Assembly: GCA_902629125.1 (NCBI GenBank)
Contig: CACOPQ010000017.1
Coordinates: 1-44,749, forward strand
Direction: 5' to 3'
From: an uncultured Alphaproteobacteria bacterium
GTDB lineage: Bacteria > Pseudomonadota > Alphaproteobacteria > Thalassobaculales > Thalassobaculaceae
DNA length: 44,749 nt
This document shows positions 10,049-18,942 of the stretch, in pieces. Position 1 is the first letter of the stretch. Each line of letters starts with the position of its first letter. A program made the translations under genes and the position numbers. Below the pieces are notes generated by a model. It was not told where the DNA came from and did no database searches. It worked only from the letters and a program-made list of their open reading frames with translations.

Positions 10049-10923
10049 GATTTTTGGTTCAGAAAATTTTTTATTGTATCGATTTCGGTTGAGCTTGTGA
10101 GGCCCGGGCAATGACCAACCCCAGGCATTTTAAGTAAATTCGTTTTAGGTCCTGTAGACCTCATTTTCTGGACAGTTTCGTGACTCAGTAGCGTCGAATC
10201 CTCACCCCAAATTGTGAGAACTGGGCAAAAAATACGTTTCCACGCGTCCCATAAATCGGTATCTAACTTTTTTCTGCTATGGGTAATCATAGGGTCATAA
10301 TGCATACGCCACTTTCCATCCGATGATCTTGAGATGCTATCCAGTGCAAACTTCTGGGCAGCTTCTTCGGTAAACGGACCAAAAGCTTTTTTAGATTCCA
10401 AAACAAACGCTATGGCCTCCGCTTCTCTAGCATACTCCCCCGCGGCATTTGCTAGAGCTGCATTCGCCTGCCTACTAGCACCACTTACAAACGGCCCAAT
10501 ATCATTTAAAATTAATCGTTGAATTGGTGAAGCTTTTTGCGCGGCAATCTCCATTCCAAGCAAACCGCCCATGGATGTCCCAATCCAATCGACGCTATGA
10601 ACATCCAGTCTAGCTATCAACGAAGTCAATATATTATGAAAAAGAGGTGGTTGGTCTTTAATATTCCACAAATAATTATAATCTTCTTTATTATCGAGCC
10701 AATCACTTTTCCCTCTACCCGGCATATCGATAGCCACAACACGATAATTCTCACAAATGGCTGCGGCTAAGGTATCAAAGTCTAGCCTATTTCTTGATAA
10801 ACCATGTACACATAAAACGACCTTTGGATTTTTGGGATCACCCCACTCTCCATAACAAATTTTTTTAAAGCCACCAGTAGTTAAAAAGGGAAGCAAACGA
10901 TCTCTATACAACACATTATTCAT
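10045..10923 (-). CDS. Alpha/beta-fold hydrolase
   Basis: A 292-residue alpha/beta hydrolase with the expected catalytic triad: Ser117 in the nucleophile elbow GTSMGG, an acid in WGEDSTLLS (Asp242), and His271 in GVGHCPG. The oxyanion segment CVHGLSRNRLDFD and the IDMPGRGKSDW strand-turn are intact. It is probably cytoplasmic, since no signal peptide is seen. The family cleaves esters, amides, lactones or C-C bonds, so the substrate is open. A second hydrolase of the same style (34751-35596) shares the elbow, a HYDP segment and overall architecture. It is divergent from the molybdenum hydroxylase gene and could share a promoter region with it. Confidence 0.9.
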   Translation of the reverse strand: MNNVLYRDRLLPFLTTGGFKKICYGEWGDPKNPKVVLCVHGLSRNRLDFDTLAAAICENYRVVAIDMPGRGKSDWLDNKEDYNYLWNIKDQPPLFHNILTSLIARLDVHSVDWIGTSMGGLLGMEIAAQKASPIQRLILNDIGPFVSGASRQANAALANAAGEYAREAEAIAFVLESKKAFGPFTEEAAQKFALDSISRSSDGKWRMHYDPMITHSRKKLDTDLWDAWKRIFCPVLTIWGEDSTLLSHETVQKMRSTGPKTNLLKMPGVGHCPGLTSSTEIDTIKNFLNQKS

Positions 10924-11049
10924 TACGAAGCCCTTAGTTTCTTAAAAAATTTCCACCCCATTAACATTAGAATAAACAATCGTGGAAATATGTGTAATCA
11001 TCTAACAAAAAAATTAAGTTTTAGTAAAAGTTTTTAGTGGAGTGAAGTT

Positions 11050-13383
11050 GTGAATTTTGTAGATGTATCACAAGATAAATATGGCATAGGGCAATCCGTC
11101 TCGCGCAGTGAGGACCCCCTTTTGTTAAAAGGTAAAGGGGTTTTCACCGATGACATTTCACTTCCAAATCAGCTTTATGCCTACATGATCCGCAGCACTA
11201 TCGCCCATGGAAATATTGTCAATATAAATACAGCAGAGGCAGAAAAAATATTGGGCGTACACAAAGTTATCACCGGAAAAGATTTGCAACATTACAATAA
11301 CTTACAATGTCCTATGACATTAAAAAGCAAAGACGGTACACCGCTAAAAAAACCTGCACGCCCATCCCTGAGCACTGATAAAGTTAGGTTTGTTGGAGAC
11401 CCACTAGCTTGTGTTATCGCTGATAGTTTACAAATAGCCAAGGACGCTGCAGAAATTATTTCTGTGGATATAGACCCCCTTGCCGCTGTGACTTCCGCCA
11501 AAGACGCAATCAATCCCGAAGCACCACAATTGTTTGAAGACGTGCCTCAAAACTTGGCACTAGACTTTCACTTTGGTGATACCGAGACGGTGAATTCGGC
11601 TTTCAAAAATGCCCACCATATTAGTAAAACCTCAATACGAAATAATCGCGTGGTGGTGGCATGCATGGAACCGCGCTCGGCTTTAGCGCAATTTGACGAA
11701 AAAGCAGAACGGTATACAGTTCATATGGGATGCCAAGGCACTTTCGGGATGCGAAAACAACTTGCTGCTTTACTCAATGTAGAACCAGCCAAGGTACGTG
11801 TACTAACTAAAAACGTTGGCGGCTCTTTTGGCATGAAAAGCTTTGCTTATCCAGAGTACATATGTTTGTTGCACGCCGCCAAGATGCTAGGTAGACCCAT
11901 AAAGTGGACTGAAGAACGCTCATCCAGTTTTCTTTCGGATCAGCAAGGTAGAGACCATGATGTCGAAGGTGAACTAGCCCTCGACAAAGACGGCAACTTT
12001 TTGGCTGTCCGTTTGTCACTATTTTCCAACATGGGAGGGTATCTGGCAGCCGTTGGGCCTAATATGGCCACCAACAATATGGTCAAAAATATAACGAGTG
12101 TTTATAAAACTCCAGCAATTGAAATAAACACAAAATGTGTCTTTACCAACACTACTCCCATTAGCGCCTATCGCGGGGCCGGCCGTCCCGAAGCAAACTA
12201 CTATATGGAGCGTTTGATAGAAACCGCAGCCCAAGAGTTGGGTGTCGACAGCTTGAAACTACGCCAAATGAACCATGTGACACCAGAACAAATACCTTAC
12301 ACAGCACCATCAGGGCAAATTTACGATAGTGGTAACTTTCCAAAGATACTGGAAAAATCCTTAGAGTTTTCAGATTGGCTTGGTTTTAATCAACGGAAAG
12401 AAGAGAGCAAACAACGCGGCCTCCTTAGAGGTATCGGTGTGAGCAACTATTTAGAAGTTACTGCTCCGGTAGAGACTGAAATGGGCGGTATTCGGTTTGA
12501 GGATAATGGTGATGTAACAATTATAACCGGAACGCTAGATTATGGCCAAGGCCACGCTGTCGCTTTCGCTCAAGTTCTCCATAGCTCTCTTGGAATACCA
12601 TTTGAACGAATAAAACTACTTCAAGGCGATAGCGATGAACTCATTACTGGCGGCGGAACCGGTGGTTCTAAGTCTATCATGGCATCTGGTGGAGCTATTA
12701 TAGAAGCAGCAACCGAAGTTATAAAAAAGGCTAAAACGGTTGCCTCATATTTTTTTGAAACCAGCGAAGAAGACATTGAATTTAAGAATGGTAATCTATT
12801 AGTCGCGGGCACTGACAAATCTGTTTCATTATTAGAGTTGTCAAGCAAATTGAAGAAGGGTTGGGATAGATCTGATGGGATACCAGATACCCTAGATGTC
12901 AAGCTCGACCACGGCGGGGTTCCCTCTGCATTTCCAAACGGCTGCCATATCTGCGAAGTTGAGATTGATCCTGAAACCGGCGCAGTAAGAATCGATAGGT
13001 ATAATATGGTTAATGATTTTGGTGTTTTAGTAAACCCATTACTCGTTGAAGGGCAATGTCACGGAGGCGTAGCACAGGGAGTAGGTCAGGCAATTATGGA
13101 AGATGTAGTGTTTGATGAGTCTGGCCAAGTCCTATCGGGTTCATTCATGGATTATGCACTTCCCCGCGCCTCAGACCTTCCCAACTTTCGTTTTGCGAGT
13201 GAGCCCAGTCCAGCGCAAACAAATGCCCTTGGCGTTAAGGGCTGCGGCGAAGCAGGTTGCGCCGGCGCTATGCCCTCTGTGATTAATGCAATAACAAACG
13301 CACTTTCTGAAATTGGAGTATCAAAGATAGACATGCCCGCAACACCACAAAAAATATGGCGTGCCATACAGGAAAAAAAATAG
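11050..13383 (+). CDS. Molybdenum hydroxylase large subunit (CoxL/xanthine dehydrogenase family), no partner subunits nearby
   Basis: A 777-residue molybdopterin-binding subunit of the xanthine oxidase family. It has the N-terminal a/b-hammerhead (SVSRSEDPLLLKGKGVFTDD), the cofactor loop GGSFGMK, AYRGAGR at about residues 373-379 and the catalytic Glu734 in GCGEAGCAG. AYRGAGR, rather than AYxCSFR, marks the form II (general aldehyde or N-heterocycle hydroxylase) type, not true CO dehydrogenase. These enzymes normally need a 2Fe-2S subunit and an FAD subunit, and neither is encoded in this window. The GTG start is supported by GGAG eight bases upstream. It is followed after 39 bp by the GGT-like gene, probably in one operon. 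The substrate is unknown. Confidence 0.92.
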   Translation: MNFVDVSQDKYGIGQSVSRSEDPLLLKGKGVFTDDISLPNQLYAYMIRSTIAHGNIVNINTAEAEKILGVHKVITGKDLQHYNNLQCPMTLKSKDGTPLKKPARPSLSTDKVRFVGDPLACVIADSLQIAKDAAEIISVDIDPLAAVTSAKDAINPEAPQLFEDVPQNLALDFHFGDTETVNSAFKNAHHISKTSIRNNRVVVACMEPRSALAQFDEKAERYTVHMGCQGTFGMRKQLAALLNVEPAKVRVLTKNVGGSFGMKSFAYPEYICLLHAAKMLGRPIKWTEERSSSFLSDQQGRDHDVEGELALDKDGNFLAVRLSLFSNMGGYLAAVGPNMATNNMVKNITSVYKTPAIEINTKCVFTNTTPISAYRGAGRPEANYYMERLIETAAQELGVDSLKLRQMNHVTPEQIPYTAPSGQIYDSGNFPKILEKSLEFSDWLGFNQRKEESKQRGLLRGIGVSNYLEVTAPVETEMGGIRFEDNGDVTIITGTLDYGQGHAVAFAQVLHSSLGIPFERIKLLQGDSDELITGGGTGGSKSIMASGGAIIEAATEVIKKAKTVASYFFETSEEDIEFKNGNLLVAGTDKSVSLLELSSKLKKGWDRSDGIPDTLDVKLDHGGVPSAFPNGCHICEVEIDPETGAVRIDRYNMVNDFGVLVNPLLVEGQCHGGVAQGVGQAIMEDVVFDESGQVLSGSFMDYALPRASDLPNFRFASEPSPAQTNALGVKGCGEAGCAGAMPSVINAITNALSEIGVSKIDMPATPQKIWRAIQEKK

Positions 13384-13422
13384 TTGATTAGAGTACCACT
13401 TAGCTCACGAGAGGAAGAATAA

Positions 13423-15030
13423 ATGGTCAAAGAAGCAATGATAGTATCAGCCCAACCTGAAGCATCTGAGGCTGGCGCCAGAGTTCTTATGGCTGGAGGA
13501 AACGCGGTAGACGCAGCAATAACCGCAGCGTTGGTCCAAGGAGTAGTCGATCCACAAATGTGTGGAATAGCAGGTTTTGGGAATTGTCAGATATACATGC
13601 CTTCTAAAGGTGTACATACTTGCATAGACTTCCATGGGAAAACCCCTTTATCTGCAACTCCTGAAATGTGGGAACACTTAATAGAGGGTGAGACTAGAGA
13701 TGGGTTTGGTTTCGTACTTCAAGGAAATGTCAATGACTTGGGATATCAAGCAATTACTACGCCCGGTAGTTTGAAAGCATATGAAGAAGCGATTTCACAA
13801 TATGGCACATGGGATTGGGCAGATATTGTAGCCCCAGCAATCACGCAGGCAGACGAAGGATTTCGTGTGCGACCTCACGTTTATTTTTGGTGGACAAACG
13901 GTGCTGATCATGGGCGGGTCCCGGTAGAAAAGCGGCTCAGCTTTTCCGCTACCGGTCAAAAATCGTACTTCAATAGCTCAGGCCAATTGAAAAAGATAGG
14001 TGAAAAAGTTCATATACCCGAGATGGCCGACACCTTACGAAAAATAGCAAAACAAGGCGTTGAAACTTTCTATACTGGAGAAATAGCAGAACAGATCGCC
14101 TCGGATATGGAAGAAAATGGCGGGTTGCTCTCATATCAGGATTTAGCCAACTATTCAACGACAGTAACCGAACCGCTCACCGGAGCCTATCGAAATTATA
14201 GTATCGCATCTAACCAACCCCCTGGTGGTGGTATTATGCTAATAGAAATGCTAAATATACTTGAAAACTTTGATCTTAAGGGCATCGGACATAATACCAG
14301 CGAGTATATAAGGGTAGTAGCCGAAGCCATGAAGCAAGCAACTGCGGATAAAGACAGACACGTTGGAGATCCAAAGTTCGTGGACGTGCCACTCGAAAAA
14401 CTACTATCAAAAGACTACGCAAAGTCTGTATCTGAGAAGATAAGAAATGGCGAAAAAGTTGCTGTTGAACGTTATGGATCTAACGAGCCAAAACAAACAA
14501 CTCACGTAGCCGTCGTTGATTATGACGGAAATTGCGTAACGATGACCCATTCATTAGGAATGCCGTCAGGGGTTATTACCGACAACCTAGGATTTATGTA
14601 TAATGGATGTATGGCAGTATTTGATCCAAGACCAAACCGAGCTGGCTCAATAGCACCTGGCAAGAGCCGATTTACTTCACTTGCTCCAACAATTGTTTCA
14701 AAAGACGGGCAACCATTTATTGTACTCGGAGCCCCAGGAGGAACACAGATTGCTATGGGTATCCTGCAAACCGTTGCAAATGTAATTGATTTCGAGATGA
14801 ATATGCTTGAAGCTGTTTCTGCACCAAGATTTTCAGCTACTAGCAACCTCATAGACGTAATGAACCGGATACCAAATTATGTGACTAATAAATTGGAAGG
14901 TCAGGGATACGAAATCGCGAGAAGCGCTCTAAGTTTTGGTATTGCAGCAGTCCATGGAATTAGGGTTCGAGATGGGAAACTAGATGGCGGTGCAGACCCC
15001 GGCCATGATGGCGTGGCACTTCGTGTATAA
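13423..15030 (+). CDS. Gamma-glutamyltransferase-family Ntn hydrolase
   Basis: A 535-residue GGT-superfamily protein. The precursor should cleave itself before Thr359 in QTTHVAVVDYDGN, giving a large subunit and a small subunit with Thr359 as the nucleophile. GGNAVDAAITAALVQGVVDP near the N-terminus and the small-subunit motifs PSGVITDN, MAVFDPRPNR and VLGAPGGTQI fit. It differs from classical periplasmic GGT: no signal peptide is seen (it begins MVKEAMIVSAQPEAS), so it is probably cytoplasmic and may act on an amide or gamma-glutamyl intermediate rather than glutathione. GAGGAAG ahead of the ATG is a good ribosome site. It lies between the molybdenum hydroxylase and the racemase-like gene. 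Confidence 0.9.
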   Translation: MVKEAMIVSAQPEASEAGARVLMAGGNAVDAAITAALVQGVVDPQMCGIAGFGNCQIYMPSKGVHTCIDFHGKTPLSATPEMWEHLIEGETRDGFGFVLQGNVNDLGYQAITTPGSLKAYEEAISQYGTWDWADIVAPAITQADEGFRVRPHVYFWWTNGADHGRVPVEKRLSFSATGQKSYFNSSGQLKKIGEKVHIPEMADTLRKIAKQGVETFYTGEIAEQIASDMEENGGLLSYQDLANYSTTVTEPLTGAYRNYSIASNQPPGGGIMLIEMLNILENFDLKGIGHNTSEYIRVVAEAMKQATADKDRHVGDPKFVDVPLEKLLSKDYAKSVSEKIRNGEKVAVERYGSNEPKQTTHVAVVDYDGNCVTMTHSLGMPSGVITDNLGFMYNGCMAVFDPRPNRAGSIAPGKSRFTSLAPTIVSKDGQPFIVLGAPGGTQIAMGILQTVANVIDFEMNMLEAVSAPRFSATSNLIDVMNRIPNYVTNKLEGQGYEIARSALSFGIAAVHGIRVRDGKLDGGADPGHDGVALRV

Positions 15031-15038
15031 ATTTGATC

Positions 15039-15797
15039 ATGAATGATCCAATGTCTGTACCATATGAAGCTAAAAATATAATCGCAAGCCGCGCAAGAAT
15101 GGGACTAATTGCATTAGCGACAGATCATGTTATCGAACACGAGTTAAATAAATTCTTTAATGGGGTTGAAGGAGTTCAGCTTTACACTACAAAAGTGCCG
15201 ATGGTCCCAAGTGTCACGACAGATACGCTGAAGTCTATGGATAACAAGCTACACCAAACAGCAAAAACATTATTGCCTGGAAACAAATTCAGTGTAGTGG
15301 GCTATGGGTGCACTTCAGCAAGTATAGTGATAGGCGAAGACAAGGTTTTCCAGACAATAAAAACGGCCTGCCAGACATCTAGCATAACAACTCCGATTAC
15401 CGCCTGCCTTGCAGCTCTAAAAACCTTGAGGGGCAAAAACATAGGTCTCGTCACTCCTTATGTGGGGGAGGTAAATTCACTCATAAAAAGATATTTTAAT
15501 GCTCACAACTACACAGTAACTAAATCAATAACTTTCTCAGAAATTGACGATAACCGAGCTGGAAAAATAACGCCGACGTCAATCTCAGATGCTGTAATGG
15601 ATCAATTTTCTTTAGAGGACATTGACTTCGTATTCATCTCTTGTACGAGCCTTAGGGCTTTTGAACTTGTCCCAATATTAGAAGGTAAACTTCAATGCAA
15701 TGTTACAACGAGTAATCACGCATTGGCATGGCATATGCTCAGGTTGTCGGGTATTTATGATAAATACTCAGATAAGGGGAAATTGTTTAGAAATTAA
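15039..15797 (+). CDS. Maleate isomerase / Asp-Glu racemase-superfamily protein
   Basis: About 252 residues with the two-lobed layout of the Asp/Glu racemase superfamily. The paired catalytic cysteines are Cys91 in GYGCTSAS and Cys202 in ISCTSLRA. The maleate isomerase and arylmalonate decarboxylase branches show the same GCTS and SCT(S/N) signatures, so racemisation, cis-trans isomerisation or decarboxylation of a small dicarboxylate are all possible. I chose ATG 15039 over a TTG two codons earlier; neither has a clear ribosome site, and coupling to the GGT stop 8 bp upstream is likely. Its place after the molybdenum hydroxylase and GGT-like genes recalls N-heterocycle pathways that end in maleate, but this is only an analogy. 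Confidence 0.85.
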   Translation: MNDPMSVPYEAKNIIASRARMGLIALATDHVIEHELNKFFNGVEGVQLYTTKVPMVPSVTTDTLKSMDNKLHQTAKTLLPGNKFSVVGYGCTSASIVIGEDKVFQTIKTACQTSSITTPITACLAALKTLRGKNIGLVTPYVGEVNSLIKRYFNAHNYTVTKSITFSEIDDNRAGKITPTSISDAVMDQFSLEDIDFVFISCTSLRAFELVPILEGKLQCNVTTSNHALAWHMLRLSGIYDKYSDKGKLFRN

Positions 15798-16008
15798 AGT
15801 ATCACATAATTTGCCCTCTTTTCTCACATCATCTTTTTAAAAATCTTATATTATCAGAAAAGGATTTTCCAATCGATGGAATCTCCAGAACACGTTGAGA
15901 ATTCAATTTGAGTTCGCGGGTCTATAAATCTCCCAGTATACTTGGAATAAATTACAAGATACGCTAACGTTATCGACAATAAGTTGTTGATTTCGAAGGA
16001 GGTGTAAC
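15798..16008. other. Intergenic region before the DapA-like gene
   Basis: This AT-rich gap holds no open frame of note. Near its right end ATCGACAA (15972-15979) and TTGTTGAT (15984-15991) could form an 8-bp stem with one G-U pair and a four-base loop, just upstream of the ribosome site. It might be an operator half-pair or a leader hairpin. The AAGGAGGTG at 15996-16004 is a nearly ideal ribosome binding site and fixes the GTG start of the next gene. Confidence 0.4.
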
Positions 16009-16971
16009 GTGACAATCCAAATGCCATTTGAACCGAAAGGCGTCATACCCGCCTGCCTACTACCCTTTAAATCTGATATGGAAATAGATGAAAACGCATT
16101 CCGGTCTCATCTTTGTGATCTCGCTGCTGTCGACGGAATTAGTGCTATTACGATCAATGCTCATTCGATGGAAGTCCACGCATTGTCAATTAAAGAACAA
16201 GCTAAAACACTAGAAATTTCATTAGATGAAATAGGTAGTAACATACCGCTTATTCATGGTGTCTATGCTGACGGCTCAGCAAATGCTGCCTTAATCGCAA
16301 AACAGGCGGAAGCTGGAGGCGCCAGCTGCCTACTCGTTTTCCCTCCGAACACATTAGCTATGGGCGGCCAAATGCGGCCTGAAATGGCAATCCGTCATTT
16401 TGAAACCATAGCGGAAGCAACAGATCTACCTATAATATTATTTCAATATCCAATGGGACCAGGTTTAGGTTATCCGATTGATACCCTCTTAAAAATTTGT
16501 GAGCGCGTTCCCCAGATACGAGCAATAAAGGATTGGTGTAATGATGCGGCCCTTCACGAACGTCATATTAGGGAATTAAAATCATTAAGCACTCCTGTAA
16601 ATATGTTGTCTACTCACAGTGCGTGGCTTTTATCATCGCTTGTACAGGGCTGTGATGGTCTCCTCTCCGGCGCAGGCAGCGTGATTGCGAATTTACAAGT
16701 CGCTTTATTTCAAGCATTTAAAAAAGGCGACCTCGAAGAAGCACGCAGTCTGAATGACAGAATCTATCCCACAGTGCGAGCTTTTTACGATGCTCCGTTT
16801 CTAGATATGCATAATCGAATGAAAGAAGCTCTTCATTATCTCGGTCGTCTTCCAGAAGCCCATGTTCGCCCGCCGCTGATGAAGCTTACTAACACTGAGA
16901 TACAAAAGATTAGGCATTGCATGGATGCCGCAGGATTATCCCACAATACCGTCTACCAAAAAGTGGCATAA
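16009..16971 (+). CDS. Dihydrodipicolinate synthase-superfamily aldolase/lyase (not canonical DapA)
   Basis: A 320-residue class I aldolase-fold protein. The Schiff-base lysine is Lys174 in AIKDW and the conserved tyrosine is Tyr147 in FQYPMG. The usual GTTGE substrate-binding segment is replaced by NAHSMEVH at about residues 50-57, so it should not be read as lysine-biosynthetic DapA. Relatives split or form 2-keto acids (N-acetylneuraminate lyase, keto-deoxy sugar acid aldolases, hydroxyproline-pathway enzymes). The GTG start has an excellent AAGGAGG six bases upstream, which suggests strong translation. It follows the racemase-like gene after 211 bp and converges with livM. A role with the compound imported by the neighbouring liv system is an inference. 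Confidence 0.88.
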   Translation: MTIQMPFEPKGVIPACLLPFKSDMEIDENAFRSHLCDLAAVDGISAITINAHSMEVHALSIKEQAKTLEISLDEIGSNIPLIHGVYADGSANAALIAKQAEAGGASCLLVFPPNTLAMGGQMRPEMAIRHFETIAEATDLPIILFQYPMGPGLGYPIDTLLKICERVPQIRAIKDWCNDAALHERHIRELKSLSTPVNMLSTHSAWLLSSLVQGCDGLLSGAGSVIANLQVALFQAFKKGDLEEARSLNDRIYPTVRAFYDAPFLDMHNRMKEALHYLGRLPEAHVRPPLMKLTNTEIQKIRHCMDAAGLSHNTVYQKVA

Positions 16972-17062
16972 TACAATTCTCACAACTTGTATTTGGAGTT
17001 TGATTGGAATTAGCAATGCCTGTCAAGCATTCTGAAAAAATGTCTGGACGACGTCTAAGTTA

Positions 17063-18052
17063 TTAGCTGGTATCCTTTTGCCTACCCCCGGCTAACCGAT
17101 CAATTAACTCCCCCAGGACACCTTTCGGCAGAAAGATGATAAATAGAATTAGCATAAGCCCATAAATCGATGTATCTAGGCCAGCTAAGTCAATCCCTTC
17201 GGTTCGAAGCGAAGTTATCCAGTTTCTGAAGATCTCGGTCATTAATAGTGTAATTATTGCTCCAATTGTAGGCCCCATCATCGTGTATAAACCACCGACA
17301 ACAACAGCGAAAACAATTTGCAATGAAATTCCTATTCCTCCTATGACCTCAGGACCAATAAACATTTGGTATTGACAATATAAGGCTCCTCCTAATGCCG
17401 TTAAAACCGCACTTAACATCGTGATTTTAAGCTTACTACCCGTGACGTGAATCCCTGCAGCGGCCGATGCGTCCTCATCTTCTGAGATGGAGTCTAAAGC
17501 ATATCGCATCATCGATTTATCTACTAAACGCCATATAACTAGCCCTAACACCCAGGCACCAAGCACAACAAAATAAAAAGTTTCTTTATCAGCAAATTGA
17601 AGCGCGTAAAAAGAAGTCCCGTCACCTTCTCGATTAGGAGTAAAACCAAGACTACCACCGGTATGATCTCTGGAAGCTATAATAACAAGTTTGACAACTT
17701 CACTAAGAGCAAGCGTTACCAGGGCAAAGTAATGTCCCACAATTTTAAATTGGAAACATGGATAAGCCACCAAGAAAGCCATAATTGCGGCGGTTATCAT
17801 CGCTGCCGGGATGCCAATCCATGGCGATATTCCGCTATAATTCCATAGTAAAGCTGTTACATATGCACCTATACTCATAAAGGCACCATGTCCAAGTGAG
17901 ACTAGCCCGAAGCGACCCATTAAAGACCAAGCTGTGTAAACTAACGACCAAATCAGTATCATTATTAATAAATGAAGCGGATACTGAGGTGTACTAAAGG
18001 GTGCAACCACCAGTAGAAAACCAATTATAAAAGGAATAGTTCTCGTCATCAT
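17063..18052 (-). CDS. livM: Branched-chain amino acid/amide ABC transporter permease, LivM type
   Basis: About 329 residues, with roughly nine to ten hydrophobic segments and the LivM hallmarks GRFGLVSLGHGAFMSIGAY, GHYFALVTLALSEVVKL and the conserved SEDEDASAAAGIHV loop (the EAA-like coupling region) before ALGGALYCQY. It forms the inner-membrane channel with LivH. I start at ATG 18052 (or the adjacent ATG 18049), which overlaps the livH stop as ATGA; a longer frame running into livH adds residues unlike any permease N-terminus. It is the last gene of the importer operon. Substrates of this transporter class range from leucine to amides, urea and aromatic acids. Confidence 0.93.
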   Translation of the reverse strand: MMTRTIPFIIGFLLVVAPFSTPQYPLHLLIMILIWSLVYTAWSLMGRFGLVSLGHGAFMSIGAYVTALLWNYSGISPWIGIPAAMITAAIMAFLVAYPCFQFKIVGHYFALVTLALSEVVKLVIIASRDHTGGSLGFTPNREGDGTSFYALQFADKETFYFVVLGAWVLGLVIWRLVDKSMMRYALDSISEDEDASAAAGIHVTGSKLKITMLSAVLTALGGALYCQYQMFIGPEVIGGIGISLQIVFAVVVGGLYTMMGPTIGAIITLLMTEIFRNWITSLRTEGIDLAGLDTSIYGLMLILFIIFLPKGVLGELIDRLAGGRQKDTS

Positions 18053-18918
18053 TTCTTCCCCAACAAACCCTGCGGCCGGATGAACATCATGACGATAAAG
18101 AAGGCAAACGCAAAAACGTATCCCCACTCTATTTCACTATATAACCCCCCTATGCTTATGATTATCGATAAAATAAAAGCAGCGATAAATCCGCCAATCA
18201 TATTACCAAGACCACCCAAAACACAAATTATGAAGGTAATGGGACCGAAACTTATACCTACGAATGGATGAACGTCGTACTGTAGAACTAACAAACATGC
18301 GGCTAAACCAGCTAATCCGCCGCCAATGCTTGCGGTTACCCAGTAGATTTTCTTTGCATTCACGCCCATCAAGACCATTATTTCCCGGTCTTGGCTAATA
18401 GCCCTAATTGCAGCGCCTATATAAGTTCTGGTTAGAAAGAGATACACAACTACCATTCCTACAAGTGCGACGCCAAACGCAAGTAATCGCGCATAACTGA
18501 AATACATCTCACTAAACTCAAGGATAGGCAGTCTCAAGCCCAAATTTCGGAATTCAATACTGAACATTAAAGTAGCTACGCTTTGCAGAAAAAAAAGTAA
18601 TCCACCGGTTGCGAGTAATTGGTTAATTGGTGCAGTCCCTAAAATAGGCGAAATGATCAGTACATGTACTAGCCAACCTAAAACCGATACAAGAGCTATA
18701 GCTCCCAGCGCAGCAATAAAAATGTTAATATCATACACGCCGGCCAGCCAATAAACAGTATACATTCCGAACATCACAAGCTCGGCGTAACAAATCCAAA
18801 CCACATCGACCACACCAAAAATCAAGTTTAAGCCTAATGAAAGCAATGCTAGCACCCCACCAAAAAGGATACCGTTAATAATTGCTTCTAGTAAAAATAT
18901 ATCAAAAATTTCGTCCAT
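18049..18918 (-). CDS. livH: Branched-chain amino acid/amide ABC transporter permease, LivH type
   Basis: A 289-residue LivH-type permease with about eight membrane segments. The typical GILFGGVLALLSLGLNLIFG opening, the coupling loop TYIGAAIRAISQDREIMVLMGV and the C-terminal GGLGNMIGGFIAAFILSI are present. Its stop overlaps the livM start by four bases, which indicates coupled translation and roughly equal amounts of the two permeases. In many LivH proteins the opening motif is followed by a GVxxxxNxAHG stretch; here it reads FGVVDVVWICYAELVMFGMY, so the conserved Asn-Ala-His-Gly is altered, which is mildly unusual. The family call is secure. Confidence 0.93.
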   Translation of the reverse strand: MDEIFDIFLLEAIINGILFGGVLALLSLGLNLIFGVVDVVWICYAELVMFGMYTVYWLAGVYDINIFIAALGAIALVSVLGWLVHVLIISPILGTAPINQLLATGGLLFFLQSVATLMFSIEFRNLGLRLPILEFSEMYFSYARLLAFGVALVGMVVVYLFLTRTYIGAAIRAISQDREIMVLMGVNAKKIYWVTASIGGGLAGLAACLLVLQYDVHPFVGISFGPITFIICVLGGLGNMIGGFIAAFILSIIISIGGLYSEIEWGYVFAFAFFIVMMFIRPQGLLGKK

Positions 18919-18942
18919 AATTTTTCTTTCTACTAGCCTAAC

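Noticed and set aside
11050-13383. Aerobic CO dehydrogenase CoxL
   Set aside because: The active-site loop reads AYRGAGR rather than AYxCSFR, so it belongs to the broader hydroxylase group.
16009-16971. Calling the aldolase dapA
   Set aside because: The substrate-binding GTTGE-type segment is replaced, and no lysine-biosynthesis genes are near.
16995-17035. Weak inverted repeat AATGC/GCATT after the DapA-like gene
   Set aside because: Five-base arms and no T-run on the correct side for either converging gene, so not a convincing terminator.
17195-17215. GGTTCGAA sequence resembling a tRNA T-loop
   Set aside because: It lies inside the livM coding sequence and no acceptor, D or anticodon arms can be drawn around it.
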